Shown: positions 7,927 through 16,312 of the stretch, one piece after another
Numbering within the stretch: the first letter of the stretch is position 1
Layout: each line of letters begins with the position of its first letter
Source: an uncultured bacterium
GTDB lineage: Bacteria > JAAXHH01
Assembly (NCBI GenBank): GCA_913051705.1
Contig: CAJXCW010000026.1
Location: forward strand, 1 to 32,275
Length of the DNA: 32,275 nucleotides
Direction of reading: 5' to 3'
Program-made: the position numbers and the translations under genes
The notes under the pieces: generated by a model
The model's input: only the letters and a program-made list of their open reading frames with translations
Told to the model about the DNA's origin: nothing
Database searches by the model: none

Positions 7927-8676
7927 TCAAATTCCCAATATTCTTTCCACATTACCTGCACAGACCATACGCAACTCATCCTCGTTAAGATCGGTGTGGT
8001 GCAGGTAGAACAGGATGGGCCCCATAGCATAACGCGGATACCACGACCCATAGATCAAACGGCTGGCGCCAAATTGCCGCTTCAGGGATTCCACCTCGCC
8101 GATGGGCTCATAGCGACTGAGTTCGAGCGATGCATTGGCGAGTGAATCAAGCATCGGGCGTACGACAAGCGCGTGGGTATAATGGGCGCCTAACAGCACC
8201 GTTTTTAAATCAGGATAGGCCTGTAGCGTCGTAATCAAGTCATGGGGATCGACATCCGTCAAGGGAATCCATAACGGAATACCGGCTTCACTGAGCCAGG
8301 ACAGCAAGTTATCGTAACCCCACGAGCGGAACGGCAGCCCGGCGGATTGGGCATTATGCAGCCGGACGGACCGCACGCGGTCTTCGTGATGCATCGCTTG
8401 AATCTGCGTCAGGGAGTCGGTCGTTGGGGTCACCGACCATTGCGGAATCAGCCTTCCTCCCTCATCCAGCCAGTCGTCCAGCAGACGATTGCCGTCCGTC
8501 GGGCTTATCTCTTCGGTCTGCGCGTGATAGATCACAGCCCGGTCGATGCCGTGGTAGCCCATTTCATCGATCAACTGCGCCTGGCTCTGGCAGGGCGACG
8601 GCTCGGTATAATGGTTGCCTACACACACGTTGGCGTCGATAACGGGTATGCGGGGGGAGAAAGAGAGAGAGGACAT
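7927..8676 (-). CDS. Amidohydrolase_2-like protein lacking the metal-binding residues
   Basis: 249 residues, the same length as its downstream neighbour and with the same ending (GNVERILGI against GNAERLLGI). The fold markers of the family remain, but the metal ligands do not. The N-terminal D-x-H-x-H is DANVCVG (residues 14-20). The F-G-S-D-x-P block is YGSWYP (209-214), so the Asp is Trp. LGAHYTHAL replaces the central H-x-G block. It is therefore probably not a metal hydrolase in the usual sense. It may be a partner of the neighbour or a binding protein. The ribosome binding site GAGG lies inside the last codons of the racemase fragment upstream, so the two are translationally linked. Start ATG 8676. 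Confidence 0.78.
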   Translation of the reverse strand: MSSLSFSPRIPVIDANVCVGNHYTEPSPCQSQAQLIDEMGYHGIDRAVIYHAQTEEISPTDGNRLLDDWLDEGGRLIPQWSVTPTTDSLTQIQAMHHEDRVRSVRLHNAQSAGLPFRSWGYDNLLSWLSEAGIPLWIPLTDVDPHDLITTLQAYPDLKTVLLGAHYTHALVVRPMLDSLANASLELSRYEPIGEVESLKRQFGASRLIYGSWYPRYAMGPILFYLHHTDLNEDELRMVCAGNVERILGI

Positions 8677-8680
8677 GGTC

Positions 8681-8914
8681 TTACCTCAGCGCCATAGTAA
8701 CCACTGCTTCCGCATGAATAGCGGTGGTATCGAATAAGGGGATATCCGTGTGTTCTTGCTGGATCAGCATGACAATCTCGGTGCAGCGCTCGATGATGCC
8801 TTCTGCACCCGCTTCCTGCATATGCGCCATGATTCTTAAATATTCATGTCTGGACGCCTCTTTGACCTGGCCAAGGCAAAGCTCTTCGTAGATGACACGA
8901 TGCTCATTTGTCAT
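8681..8914 (-). pseudogene. Aspartate/glutamate racemase family, C-terminal fragment only
   Basis: 77 codons from ATG 8914. VIYEELCLGQVKEASRHEYL, then GAEGIIERCTEIVMLIQQ and IPLFDTTAIHAEAV, are the C-terminal third of Asp/Glu/hydantoin racemases. The second catalytic Cys is kept in the block, but the usual G-C-T-E is changed to R-C-T-E. The N-terminal domain with the first catalytic Cys (about 150 residues) is missing, so no racemase activity is expected. The ATG lies 1 base after the stop of the aminotransferase gene, and the stop is 4 bases before the next gene. This is what an in-place internal deletion would leave. It could still be translated. Confidence 0.75.
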
Positions 8915-8915
8915 A

Positions 8916-10247
8916 TTACGAACTCGGCAATCCGTTTTTAGCGATATGCTCCATGATATCACAGAAAACGTCCAGTTCTTCCAGCGTCGTATAAAGGCTC
9001 GGCGTAATACGCAGGCCGTTGATGCCCATGCGCGTCACGGCAGAGGTAAGTATCTGATGCTTATCCCATAAATACGTGCCCAGGGCGCGGGCATTTACGC
9101 CGCCGATGCCCACCGTCGCAATGGCGCATCCCATCTCAGAATCCAGTGAAGAGTAAAAAGTGATCTTAGGCAGGGCACCAAGTCGATCCGCCCAGTAATG
9201 TTTAAGATACCTCAAGCGTTCTTCCTTGCGTTTTGGTCCGATGCCGTTATGAAAAGCGACGGCCTCGCCGATGCCGAGAAACGGACCGTATGCCCGGGTG
9301 CCGATACTTTCGAACTTACGGATATTGTTGTCCATCCTGTTTGAGGCGTACAGCAGCGGCCAGACTTTGTTGATCTTGTCACGACGGACATACAGCATGC
9401 CCGTGCCTTTGGGGGCGAACAGCCATTTATGCAGACTGGTGGCGTAATAATCGCAGTCAAGATCCTGATGCTTGAAATCAAGATGCGCAAACGAATGGGC
9501 GCCGTCGACAGCAACCTCGATGCCTCTCCTGTGGGCCAGGTCGCAGATTCGTTTAACAGGAAAAAACTGGCCGGTGAAATTAACCGGATGGGAAACCAGG
9601 ATCAACCGCGTATGGTCAGTTATCCCACGCTCAAAAGCCGCCACGAGTTCATCCATGGATTTGGGTGGGACAGGCACCTCGATTTTCTTAACGACAATAT
9701 CATCCCGCGCTTCCCGGCGGTCCAACGCGCCGACCAGCGAAAAATAGTCGTGCCCGGTCGTCAGCACCTCATCGCCCGGTTTGAAGTCCAGCCCCAGAAG
9801 CACCGTCTGCATCGCTTCTGTGGTATTGCGCATGATCGCAATCTCTTCAGGGTCCGCGCCGAACAATTGGGCCAGTGCGTTCCGGACTGTTTCCATCCGG
9901 GCGCCAAGAATACGTCTCTGAAACGGCGGCGCGTCCTCCTGCTGCCACAGGTAACGTATCATGCTTTCTGTTACCACCTCCGGGGAGGAACCGACGGCGC
10001 CGTTATTCAAATTGATCAGCCCGCGGCTGACGGTAAACGCCTGCTGAATTTCACGCCAGAAGGCTTCGTTCTGCGCCACGTCTTTGGGGTCAAGCCCCGC
10101 AGTTTTTTCTGTGGCCGCTTCGACGCGCTTCATGAGGTCCGGTCCGAACAAAATAGAAGCCATCCCCAGACTACTTGCACCGCCCATGACCTTCAGAAAA
10201 TGGCGTCGTTCCAGTTCGTCACGTCCAGGAAATTCAAGTTCAAACAT
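8916..10247 (-). CDS. Tat-exported class V aminotransferase-fold PLP enzyme (isopenicillin N epimerase-like)
   Basis: 443 residues. A Tat signal opens the protein: ERRHFLK at residues 13-19, followed by a hydrophobic stretch to about residue 33. The PLP fold follows, with AVDGAHSFAHLD (Asp248 contacts the pyridine nitrogen) and SLHKWLFAPKGTG (Lys274 forms the Schiff base). The LINLNNGAVG opening and the overall order match the isopenicillin N epimerase/cysteine desulfurase-like branch of class V. Export of a PLP enzyme is unusual but recurs in environmental bacteria. The reaction is unknown: epimerisation, desulfuration and transamination are all possible. GAAGG lies 7 bases before ATG 10247. 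It is the first gene of the minus-strand cluster that continues to 5049. Confidence 0.85.
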   Translation of the reverse strand: MFELEFPGRDELERRHFLKVMGGASSLGMASILFGPDLMKRVEAATEKTAGLDPKDVAQNEAFWREIQQAFTVSRGLINLNNGAVGSSPEVVTESMIRYLWQQEDAPPFQRRILGARMETVRNALAQLFGADPEEIAIMRNTTEAMQTVLLGLDFKPGDEVLTTGHDYFSLVGALDRREARDDIVVKKIEVPVPPKSMDELVAAFERGITDHTRLILVSHPVNFTGQFFPVKRICDLAHRRGIEVAVDGAHSFAHLDFKHQDLDCDYYATSLHKWLFAPKGTGMLYVRRDKINKVWPLLYASNRMDNNIRKFESIGTRAYGPFLGIGEAVAFHNGIGPKRKEERLRYLKHYWADRLGALPKITFYSSLDSEMGCAIATVGIGGVNARALGTYLWDKHQILTSAVTRMGINGLRITPSLYTTLEELDVFCDIMEHIAKNGLPSS

Positions 10248-10512
10248 GGAGAGACCTTCTTCATTTTGAGATTATTAAAGATATGAAATTTGCGCTTTGC
10301 CCTATTTATCATCGTTCATTTGGGAGATTATGTAATATATACGAGTGGTCTCACGATTTCCAGTTGATTCTGTACTGTGCAGACAGATGACGGTGTGCAC
10401 TGCCGGAGCTGTACAGTAGCCATCCGTCCAATATCCTTGACTTCTATCCTCGCACCATTTCTTTTGGTATATCTCGGTCAATAATAAAACCACAAAATAT
10501 AGAGAGGTGTTT

Positions 10513-12270
10513 ATGCGACGATGGACCATTTCCTCCCATCGGTTATATGGGGGGTCGCGTTGTTCGGTCATGCTGCCTATCCTATGCATCATCATGAGTT
10601 GCGGTGAAACCCCGCAGAGCGAATCGCAACAAGCCGCTATCCCGGATGAATATGTTCGCCTGACCGATGCGCTGAACCCGGATCGCACGCCGCCTGAACC
10701 CGATCCGGCCAGCTACGGCATGGACCCGGCGACCGGCCGGTTCATCTATCCCAAGGCGACGCCCGAACAGCATGACGACAAACCCTTCGAGGGCCAGTTG
10801 GACTACTGGGATACCAACGAATATACCCACAACATGACGGTGGAAGCGTATTACCCCATCCTGGTAGAGCCATTTCATACCTGGCAGAACATCGTGGATT
10901 TCGATGGCCGCCGGTATATGTATCAGTATGTCCGGGGCGATGTGAAGATTTACGACATTACCAACCCCAAAGACTTGAAGGTCCTCCTCGAAAAGGGCAG
11001 CGTATGGACCGGTGAGGGGTCAAATGAAGTCATCGATCCGTACCCCGAAGGCGAGATGTTCGGCGCGGCCTCTGTTCAGTGGAATAAGGAGCTCGAAAAG
11101 TATATCATGGTGCAGGCGTACGAGATTCGCCGCTTCGGCCTGCTTCACGACAAACGCACCGAACCCGAGAATGTAGAACAGATTCGTCATGCCAATCATC
11201 TGAAGGGGTTTAAGGTATACGAGATGAACGGTCCGTTTCCGGACGACTGGAAACTACTGGCCGAGATCACAACGGACTATGAACACCCTGATGCCCCGGT
11301 CGGTCAGCAGGAGGGTTCGGGCGTGCGCGACATTCCCGCCTATTTCGGCGGCAAATACATGTTCGTGGCCGCAGCACCCAGCGCCGGCCATTCGCTTACC
11401 GAATATCCGAATGATCTGTATTCCGCAGGGTATCAGGCATGGGATATGTCCGATCCTACGAGTCCGAAATTTCTGGATCAGTTCAATGTGCTTGGTCAGA
11501 TACTGGGCGATCCGGAGGATGAGGAAGCCTTCAAGAAGAATCCGCGCGCCGGTAATCGCACCTCCTGGTTCGGCGCACGCATGTCGATCTTCATGCCGAA
11601 GCCAGCGGAAGAAGGCGGTAAATACGGCTACGCGGCCATGGCCGGCCTGGGGTTTTACGTCCTGGACATCTCCGACCCGACCGACATCAAAGAGGTGAGC
11701 CATCTCGCGTTCGAACCCAGCGTCGCCGGCACCGAAGGCGACTACATTAATATCTCCCAGGTCGAGAAGACCGGCATCGTCTATTACAGCGGCTATCCGC
11801 TCAATTCTGATGGCTGGGAGCCGTATAAAGACATTTATATGATTGATGTAAATGATCCGGCTGCCCCGAAGCTCATCGGCACGCTACCACGTCCTGTACC
11901 GCCCTCCGAGGCGGCATTCACCGATTATGTGCAGCGCCGTGGCAGCTTCGGGCCGAAGCGTAGCGGCTACTACACCCAGCCGGGCACACCCAAAGACAAC
12001 ATCCTGCCGTACGCCTTCTACAACGCCGGTGTACAAATTTTCGATGTGTCGGATCTGAACAATCCGGAGATCACCGCCTATTTCGTTCCGAAGTTCGACC
12101 CCAGCTCCGTTCCGAGCTACGCTCTCGGCAACCTGGCGCACGCCGTTTACATGGAATACGACCGGAATCTGATCTGGCTGTTCACCAACCACGGGTTCTA
12201 TTGTCTATCCACGCCGGCTCTTGGGAAACCGGATTTCAGTCCACCCAGGACGCCCTGGCCGAAGCGGTAG
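10513..12270 (+). CDS. LVIVD-repeat beta-propeller lipoprotein
   Basis: 585 residues from ATG 10513, which has AGAGAGG about 6 bases upstream; a GTG two codons earlier lacks that spacing. The N-terminus is a lipoprotein signal ending in I-M-S-C. The body holds repeated blades with the LVIVD pattern: VKIYDITNPKDLKVL, QAWDMSDPTSPKFL, FYVLDISDPTDIKEV, YMIDVNDPAAPKLIG and QIFDVSDLNNPEITAY. Such proteins are extracytoplasmic and of unknown function, probably binding or scaffold proteins of the outer membrane. It is divergent from the aminotransferase cluster across 265 bp. A relic of a second copy lies at 2729-2791. The stop codon falls inside the first unit of a heptamer array. Confidence 0.85.
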   Translation: MRRWTISSHRLYGGSRCSVMLPILCIIMSCGETPQSESQQAAIPDEYVRLTDALNPDRTPPEPDPASYGMDPATGRFIYPKATPEQHDDKPFEGQLDYWDTNEYTHNMTVEAYYPILVEPFHTWQNIVDFDGRRYMYQYVRGDVKIYDITNPKDLKVLLEKGSVWTGEGSNEVIDPYPEGEMFGAASVQWNKELEKYIMVQAYEIRRFGLLHDKRTEPENVEQIRHANHLKGFKVYEMNGPFPDDWKLLAEITTDYEHPDAPVGQQEGSGVRDIPAYFGGKYMFVAAAPSAGHSLTEYPNDLYSAGYQAWDMSDPTSPKFLDQFNVLGQILGDPEDEEAFKKNPRAGNRTSWFGARMSIFMPKPAEEGGKYGYAAMAGLGFYVLDISDPTDIKEVSHLAFEPSVAGTEGDYINISQVEKTGIVYYSGYPLNSDGWEPYKDIYMIDVNDPAAPKLIGTLPRPVPPSEAAFTDYVQRRGSFGPKRSGYYTQPGTPKDNILPYAFYNAGVQIFDVSDLNNPEITAYFVPKFDPSSVPSYALGNLAHAVYMEYDRNLIWLFTNHGFYCLSTPALGKPDFSPPRTPWPKR

Positions 12271-12291
12271 GCGGTAAGCAGTAGGCGGTAG
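12264..12291. repeat. Heptamer array, four units
   Basis: GCGGTAG, GCGGTAA, GCAGTAG, GCGGTAG follow one another without gaps. The first unit contains the last codons and the stop of the LVIVD gene. Looser G-rich sequence with similar spelling continues towards the DUF72 start at 12379. Confidence 0.75.
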
Positions 12292-12378
12292 TTCGGTACT
12301 TTAGTGCTGGGTAAGCATTGGGTAAAAGACAGCAGGATGGAAATGGTAGGTTGGGAGGATGGAAGAGGCAGGGAATCC

Positions 12379-13251
12379 ATGAATACGCTGAAAGGTTATT
12401 ATCTTGGCTGTCCGATCTGGGGTAATAAGGATTGGGTGGGAGAACTCTTTACAAGGGATGCAAAACCTAAAGACTTCCTGGCGCAGTATACTTCGGTGTT
12501 CAACACGGTGGAAGGTAACACGACCTTCTACGGCTTGCCTTCGGAAGCGACGATTGCCCGATGGCGTCAGGACACGCCGGAAGGGTTCCGGTTCGCATTC
12601 AAATTTTCACAAGCCATCAGCCACGACAAACGACTCTCAAACGCCGAGCCCGAAACCGTGCTGTTTCTGGAGATGCTGGACACCCTGAGCAAGCGAACCG
12701 GACCGGCTTTTCTGCAACTGCCCGCGTCATTCGGTCCAAGCGACCTGCCGACGCTCGACGGCTATCTGGCCGCCTTACCCGAAACGCACGCCTATGCTGT
12801 AGAAGTCCGTCACGATATCTTCTACACCCAGGCTGAAGCCGCATTGGATATCGTATTACGAAAGCACAGCGTAGATCGTGTCGTCTTCGACACCCGTGGT
12901 CTCCACGCTGCCCATACCGGTACGCCAAGAGAGCGGGAAGCCCAGCGCAAAAAACCTAACGTGCCGGTACGCTTTACAGCTACGGGCCAACACCCTTTCG
13001 TCCGTTTCATCGGACACCCCGAGGTTGAGGAAAATCTCCCCCTCCTCGCAGAATGGGCACAGGTCGTCGCCGGATGGATGCGAGAGGGCCGCACGCCCTA
13101 CTTCTTTCTCCACGCCCCTGACGACTTCTACGCCCCGCATCTTGCGAGGCATTTTCATGCCCTGTTGTCGGAACATATCGACGCCGGCCAACTGCCTCCC
13201 TGGCCCATCGAGCAGCAAGATCCCGAACCGGAACAGATGAGTTTATTTTGA
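12379..13251 (+). CDS. DUF72-family protein (YecE-like)
   Basis: 290 residues. The DUF72 hallmarks are present: YLGCPIWGNKDWVGELF near the start, FNTVEGNTTFYGLPS (residues ~46-60), FRFAFKFSQAISHDKRL (~74-90), FLQLPASFGPSDL and AVEVRHDIFY. The family forms a TIM-barrel-like fold of unknown biochemical role. ATG 12379 is chosen because the family begins just there; an upstream frame to 12304 runs through the G-rich repeat zone and adds nothing conserved. The upstream purine run (AGGGAATCC) is a weak ribosome binding site. It converges with the small antitoxin-like gene, with 31 bp between the stops. Confidence 0.88.
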   Translation: MNTLKGYYLGCPIWGNKDWVGELFTRDAKPKDFLAQYTSVFNTVEGNTTFYGLPSEATIARWRQDTPEGFRFAFKFSQAISHDKRLSNAEPETVLFLEMLDTLSKRTGPAFLQLPASFGPSDLPTLDGYLAALPETHAYAVEVRHDIFYTQAEAALDIVLRKHSVDRVVFDTRGLHAAHTGTPREREAQRKKPNVPVRFTATGQHPFVRFIGHPEVEENLPLLAEWAQVVAGWMREGRTPYFFLHAPDDFYAPHLARHFHALLSEHIDAGQLPPWPIEQQDPEPEQMSLF

Positions 13252-13282
13252 TACATCTGCGTAATCCGAGGTCCATAACACT

Positions 13283-13486
13283 TCAAATTTTCTGATGTTT
13301 GGCAATAAGCGCTCGAACAAGCGGGACCAACTTATTCGGGATGGTCGTCACCGTCTGACCATCCGCGTCCCACATTGCTTCATCCTCTGCAATAGCCTCT
13401 TCTTCCGTCTGTTCCCCATACACTTGCAGGATGCGTTGAACCCGTTTCCCACCCCACCCAGGCGGAAATTCAGATTGTGACTTCGT
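13283..13486 (-). pseudogene. Small antitoxin-like protein gene with ACG in place of the start codon
   Basis: 67 codons on the minus strand: KSQSEFPPGWGGKRVQRIL, then EQTEEEAIAEDEAMW and PNKLVPLVRALIAK. This pattern (P-P-G-W-D-x-x-R-V-x-x-(V/I)-L, Q-T-E-E-E-A-x-A-E-D-E-A, V-P-x-(E/K)-L-V-P-x-V-R-x-L-I-A) is a common small protein often found beside toxin genes. AAGGAG lies 6-7 bases before ACG 13486, exactly where ATG is expected, so a T-to-C change may have removed the start. CTG just before it is an alternative but is too close to the ribosome binding site. A 24-bp palindrome lies 15 bases upstream. No toxin gene is adjacent. It may be silent, or expressed weakly from ACG or CTG. Confidence 0.6.
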
Positions 13487-13501
13487 CAGATTCTCCTTTG
13501 A

Positions 13502-13525
13502 ATATCCATATCATGACATGGATAT
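13502..13525. promoter_or_regulatory. 24-bp palindrome, probable operator of the antitoxin-like gene
   Basis: ATATCCAT (13502-13509) and ATGGATAT (13518-13525) are exact inverted copies, and the centre TCATGA is itself palindromic, so 22 of 24 bases are symmetrical. The position just upstream of the ribosome binding site of the small minus-strand gene fits an autoregulatory operator, as is usual for antitoxins. Confidence 0.55.
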
Positions 13526-13638
13526 ATTAATCCAAAATGCCATCGGTTTCACAGATCAACCCTTGACAATCCTCTTTTTTTTATTACTGATGCTATAGTG
13601 AACTATGACTTGCCCACATAGGCCACCTGGGATCACCT

Positions 13639-13660
13639 CAATCACCAATCACTCAATCAC
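13639..13660. repeat. Heptamer array in the leader of sthA
   Basis: CAATCAC, CAATCAC, T, CAATCAC, then CAATTTAC. It ends 14 bases before the sthA ATG, where no Shine-Dalgarno site is present. The spelling is the same as in the uvrA leader at 19976-20010. An extended -10 like TGCTATAGT lies at 13591-13599. Confidence 0.7.
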
Positions 13661-13674
13661 CAATTTACTCTTCC

Positions 13675-15045
13675 ATGTCCTACGACTATGATATCCTGGT
13701 AATCGGCAGCGGCCCCGGCGGTGAAGGGGCGGCCATGAAGTCCATCAAAGAAGGCAAGCACGTGGTCATGATCGAGAATACGCCGCCGGTCGGAGGCAGT
13801 TGTACGCACCGCACGACTATCCCCAGTAAGACGCTTCGGCATGTGGTACAGCAAAAGATCGAGACCCGCCAGGCCAATACGACGGCTTATCAGGATTTAT
13901 TGAAATCAGCAGCATCCGTTATTGAAAACCAGACCACCCTTCGCCGGAGTTATTACGATCGCAATAATATAGATCTTATATTTGGAGAAGCCCGATTTGT
14001 CGATCCGCATACCGTAGAGGTTACATCGCCGGATGGCGTCGTGAACCGCCATACCGCCGCAGGTTTTATCATCGCGACCGGTTCACGACCGTATCATCCA
14101 CCGGATATCGATTTCTCTCATCCGCGGATCCTGGATAGCGACACGGTGCTCCAACTGGAACATCATCCCCGGTCGATCAGTATCTACGGCGCCGGTGTCA
14201 TCGGATGTGAGTATGCTTCTATTTTTCGGGGCCTTCGCATTAAAACCAATCTGATCAACACCCGCGATAAGCTGTTGTCGTTTCTTGACGACGAAATTAT
14301 CGACGCCTTGAGCTATCACCTGCGGGAACAGGGTACACTCATCCGGTTCAGTGAAGAATATGCAAGCGTCGAGCCGGATGATCATGGCGTACGCTTACAT
14401 CTCAAGTCGAACAAACAGATATACAGCGATTACTTTCTCTGGGCCAACGGACGTACCGGTAATTCCGATGGGATGGGATTGGAAGATATAGAGATCGAAG
14501 CGGATAGCCGCGGTTCGATCAAGATCAATGAAGACTATCAAACCACCCAGTCACATATTTATGCTGTAGGGGACGTGGTCGGTTATCCAAGTCTGGCCAG
14601 CGCGGCCTACGATCAGGGCCGTTTTGCCGCCACGCATCTTATCTTCGGAGCATGCGAGCACCACCTGGTGGAAGATATTCCGACCGGCATCTATACCATT
14701 CCGGAGATCAGTTCCGTCGGCGCGACGGAGCAGGACCTGACGGCAGATAGAGTGCCCTATGAGATGGGCCATGCCTTCTTCCGGCATCTCGCTCGCGCGC
14801 AGATAACCGGCTATCGGACCGGCATGCTGAAAATCTTGTTCCACCGGGAGACGCTACAAATCCTGGGCATCCATTGCTTCGGCGTACAGGCTTCAGAGAT
14901 CATCCACATCGGGCAGGCCATCATGGCCCAGAAAGGCGAAGCCAATACGCTGATGTATTTCATCAACACCACCTTCAATTACCCTACCATGGCCGAAGCC
15001 TACCGCGTCGCCGCCCTGAACGGCCTGAACAGAATACAGCAGTAA
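13675..15045 (+). CDS. sthA: Soluble pyridine nucleotide transhydrogenase (Si-specific)
   Basis: 456 residues. This flavoprotein passes hydride between NADPH and NAD in the cytosol. The FAD motif is [13 protein letters not shown] (residues 9-21) and the NAD motif YGAGVIG (171-177). The region that is a C-x4-C redox disulfide in lipoamide dehydrogenase reads [13 protein letters not shown], so the second Cys is Thr48, as in SthA. The C-terminus [19 protein letters not shown] is almost the SthA signature, with Asn in place of the lipoamide dehydrogenase His. Length agrees with SthA (~465). ATG 13675 has no ribosome binding site; a heptamer array sits there instead. It converges with the MFS gene. 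Confidence 0.93.
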   Translation: MSYDYDILVIGSGPGGEGAAMKSIKEGKHVVMIENTPPVGGSCTHRTTIPSKTLRHVVQQKIETRQANTTAYQDLLKSAASVIENQTTLRRSYYDRNNIDLIFGEARFVDPHTVEVTSPDGVVNRHTAAGFIIATGSRPYHPPDIDFSHPRILDSDTVLQLEHHPRSISIYGAGVIGCEYASIFRGLRIKTNLINTRDKLLSFLDDEIIDALSYHLREQGTLIRFSEEYASVEPDDHGVRLHLKSNKQIYSDYFLWANGRTGNSDGMGLEDIEIEADSRGSIKINEDYQTTQSHIYAVGDVVGYPSLASAAYDQGRFAATHLIFGACEHHLVEDIPTGIYTIPEISSVGATEQDLTADRVPYEMGHAFFRHLARAQITGYRTGMLKILFHRETLQILGIHCFGVQASEIIHIGQAIMAQKGEANTLMYFINTTFNYPTMAEAYRVAALNGLNRIQQ

Positions 15046-15047
15046 TG

Positions 15048-15068
15048 TGAATTATGAATTATGATTGG
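15048..15068. repeat. Short heptamer array between convergent genes
   Basis: TGAATTA, TGAATTA, TGATTGG directly after the sthA stop. No hairpin terminator is visible between the convergent sthA and MFS genes. Confidence 0.5.
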
Positions 15069-15094
15069 AAACCGTTCGTCCTTTTGCCCTTCCC

Positions 15095-16312
15095 TCACCT
15101 CTTCCCCGAAGCCATTTGCGCCGCCTCTGGCAACCCCCTCAACCGCAGCATGCTGATAACACCGAATACAGGTCCTATGGCCAGGACGATGAATCCGCCT
15201 TCCCAGCCGACCCAATCGACAAGGGGCGGAATCATGCGGATGGTCAATAGCGTCAGCAAAAACCCCATGCTGGTCTGCAGGGTCAGCGCGGTCCCTACAT
15301 AGCGGCTGTCCGTCAGTTCGGTCACGGCGGTGCTGAACTGAGCGCTGTCTGCAACGACCGCTATCCCCCAGATCAGACATAGGGCCGTCAGAAGGCCGGG
15401 ATGGTCGAAGAAGAGACCTACAACAAGGGCGCAACCGCCCGATATACCCAGACTCCAGCTTGTGATTACGGTTCTTCCCATCCGGTCTGCCAGCAAGCCG
15501 GCCACGATACTCCCGACCATGCCGATGCCCACCACGCCGAAACCTGCCAGCCGGGCGCCCTGTGTCGACCATCCGGCCGCTTCATAGCTGGCCAGAAGCA
15601 GAAACGGTGTCCATGCCCACATGGCGTATAACTCCCACATATGGCCGAGATATCCGAAATTGGCCAGCCGGGTCGGTCGATGAGATAATGTACGACCGAT
15701 AAATCGCCAGTCAAAAGGAGCGGTCTTGCTGAGATGCGGCCCGGCCTGGACAAAAATTCCGACCAGAAGTGTGGATAAAAATGCCATGCCGGATGTCGTG
15801 AGCAGCACCGTTTTCCAGGCCGGTATCCCCTGATCTCCGAACAGGGGGACCGCATTCAGCAAATGCGGCATAGCGGACCCGAGCGTGATGGCGCCGACCA
15901 GAATGCCGATGCCCAGCCCCCGGTCTTCCTTGCACCAGGTGGCGACCAGTTTCATACCAGGTGGATACACACCGGCGAGCATGAAGCCGGTACCGAATCG
16001 CAGCGCCAGCGTCAGGTCGAGCCCGGCGTCGAAGACCGGCACCGCGCCGTTCAGCAGCGCACCGATGGAGGCACTTACGGCGATCAGATATCTGTTGGAG
16101 ATTCTGTCCGCAATATTAAGGAGCGCGCTGAATAACGCCCCGACTACAAATCCGAGCTGGACGCTCATCGTCATCCACGATTGCTGCGCGCTGCTCAAGT
16201 CCCACGCCGCCGTTAACTGCGGAATCACAGCAGATGCTGAAAACCAGAGCGCCAGCGCCAGCAACTCCGCTAGTGCCAACACCATCAAATTAAGCCATTT
16301 AGTCTTTATCAT
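15095..16312 (-). CDS. MFS transporter
   Basis: 405 residues with about 12 hydrophobic segments and the MFS loop signatures, for example LADRMGRTVIT in the second half. It is an inner-membrane secondary transporter; the substrate is not evident, though the general look is of the NNP/cyanate-like branch. ATG 16312 is chosen because it lies inside the end of the methyltransferase gene (14-base overlap) with GAGAAG upstream; a longer frame to 16360 would lie wholly in the methyltransferase. The overlap implies cotranslation with the methyltransferase. It ends convergent to sthA, 49 bp away. Confidence 0.87.
   Translation of the reverse strand: MIKTKWLNLMVLALAELLALALWFSASAVIPQLTAAWDLSSAQQSWMTMSVQLGFVVGALFSALLNIADRISNRYLIAVSASIGALLNGAVPVFDAGLDLTLALRFGTGFMLAGVYPPGMKLVATWCKEDRGLGIGILVGAITLGSAMPHLLNAVPLFGDQGIPAWKTVLLTTSGMAFLSTLLVGIFVQAGPHLSKTAPFDWRFIGRTLSHRPTRLANFGYLGHMWELYAMWAWTPFLLLASYEAAGWSTQGARLAGFGVVGIGMVGSIVAGLLADRMGRTVITSWSLGISGGCALVVGLFFDHPGLLTALCLIWGIAVVADSAQFSTAVTELTDSRYVGTALTLQTSMGFLLTLLTIRMIPPLVDWVGWEGGFIVLAIGPVFGVISMLRLRGLPEAAQMASGKR

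Noticed and set aside
9429-10286. Plus-strand open frame of 285 codons
   Set aside because: Complete antisense of the class V aminotransferase gene, which has full motifs and a ribosome binding site.
13563-13599. TTGACA with TATAGT as a promoter of sthA
   Set aside because: The spacing is 25 bases, far outside 16-18. Only an extended -10 reading is possible.
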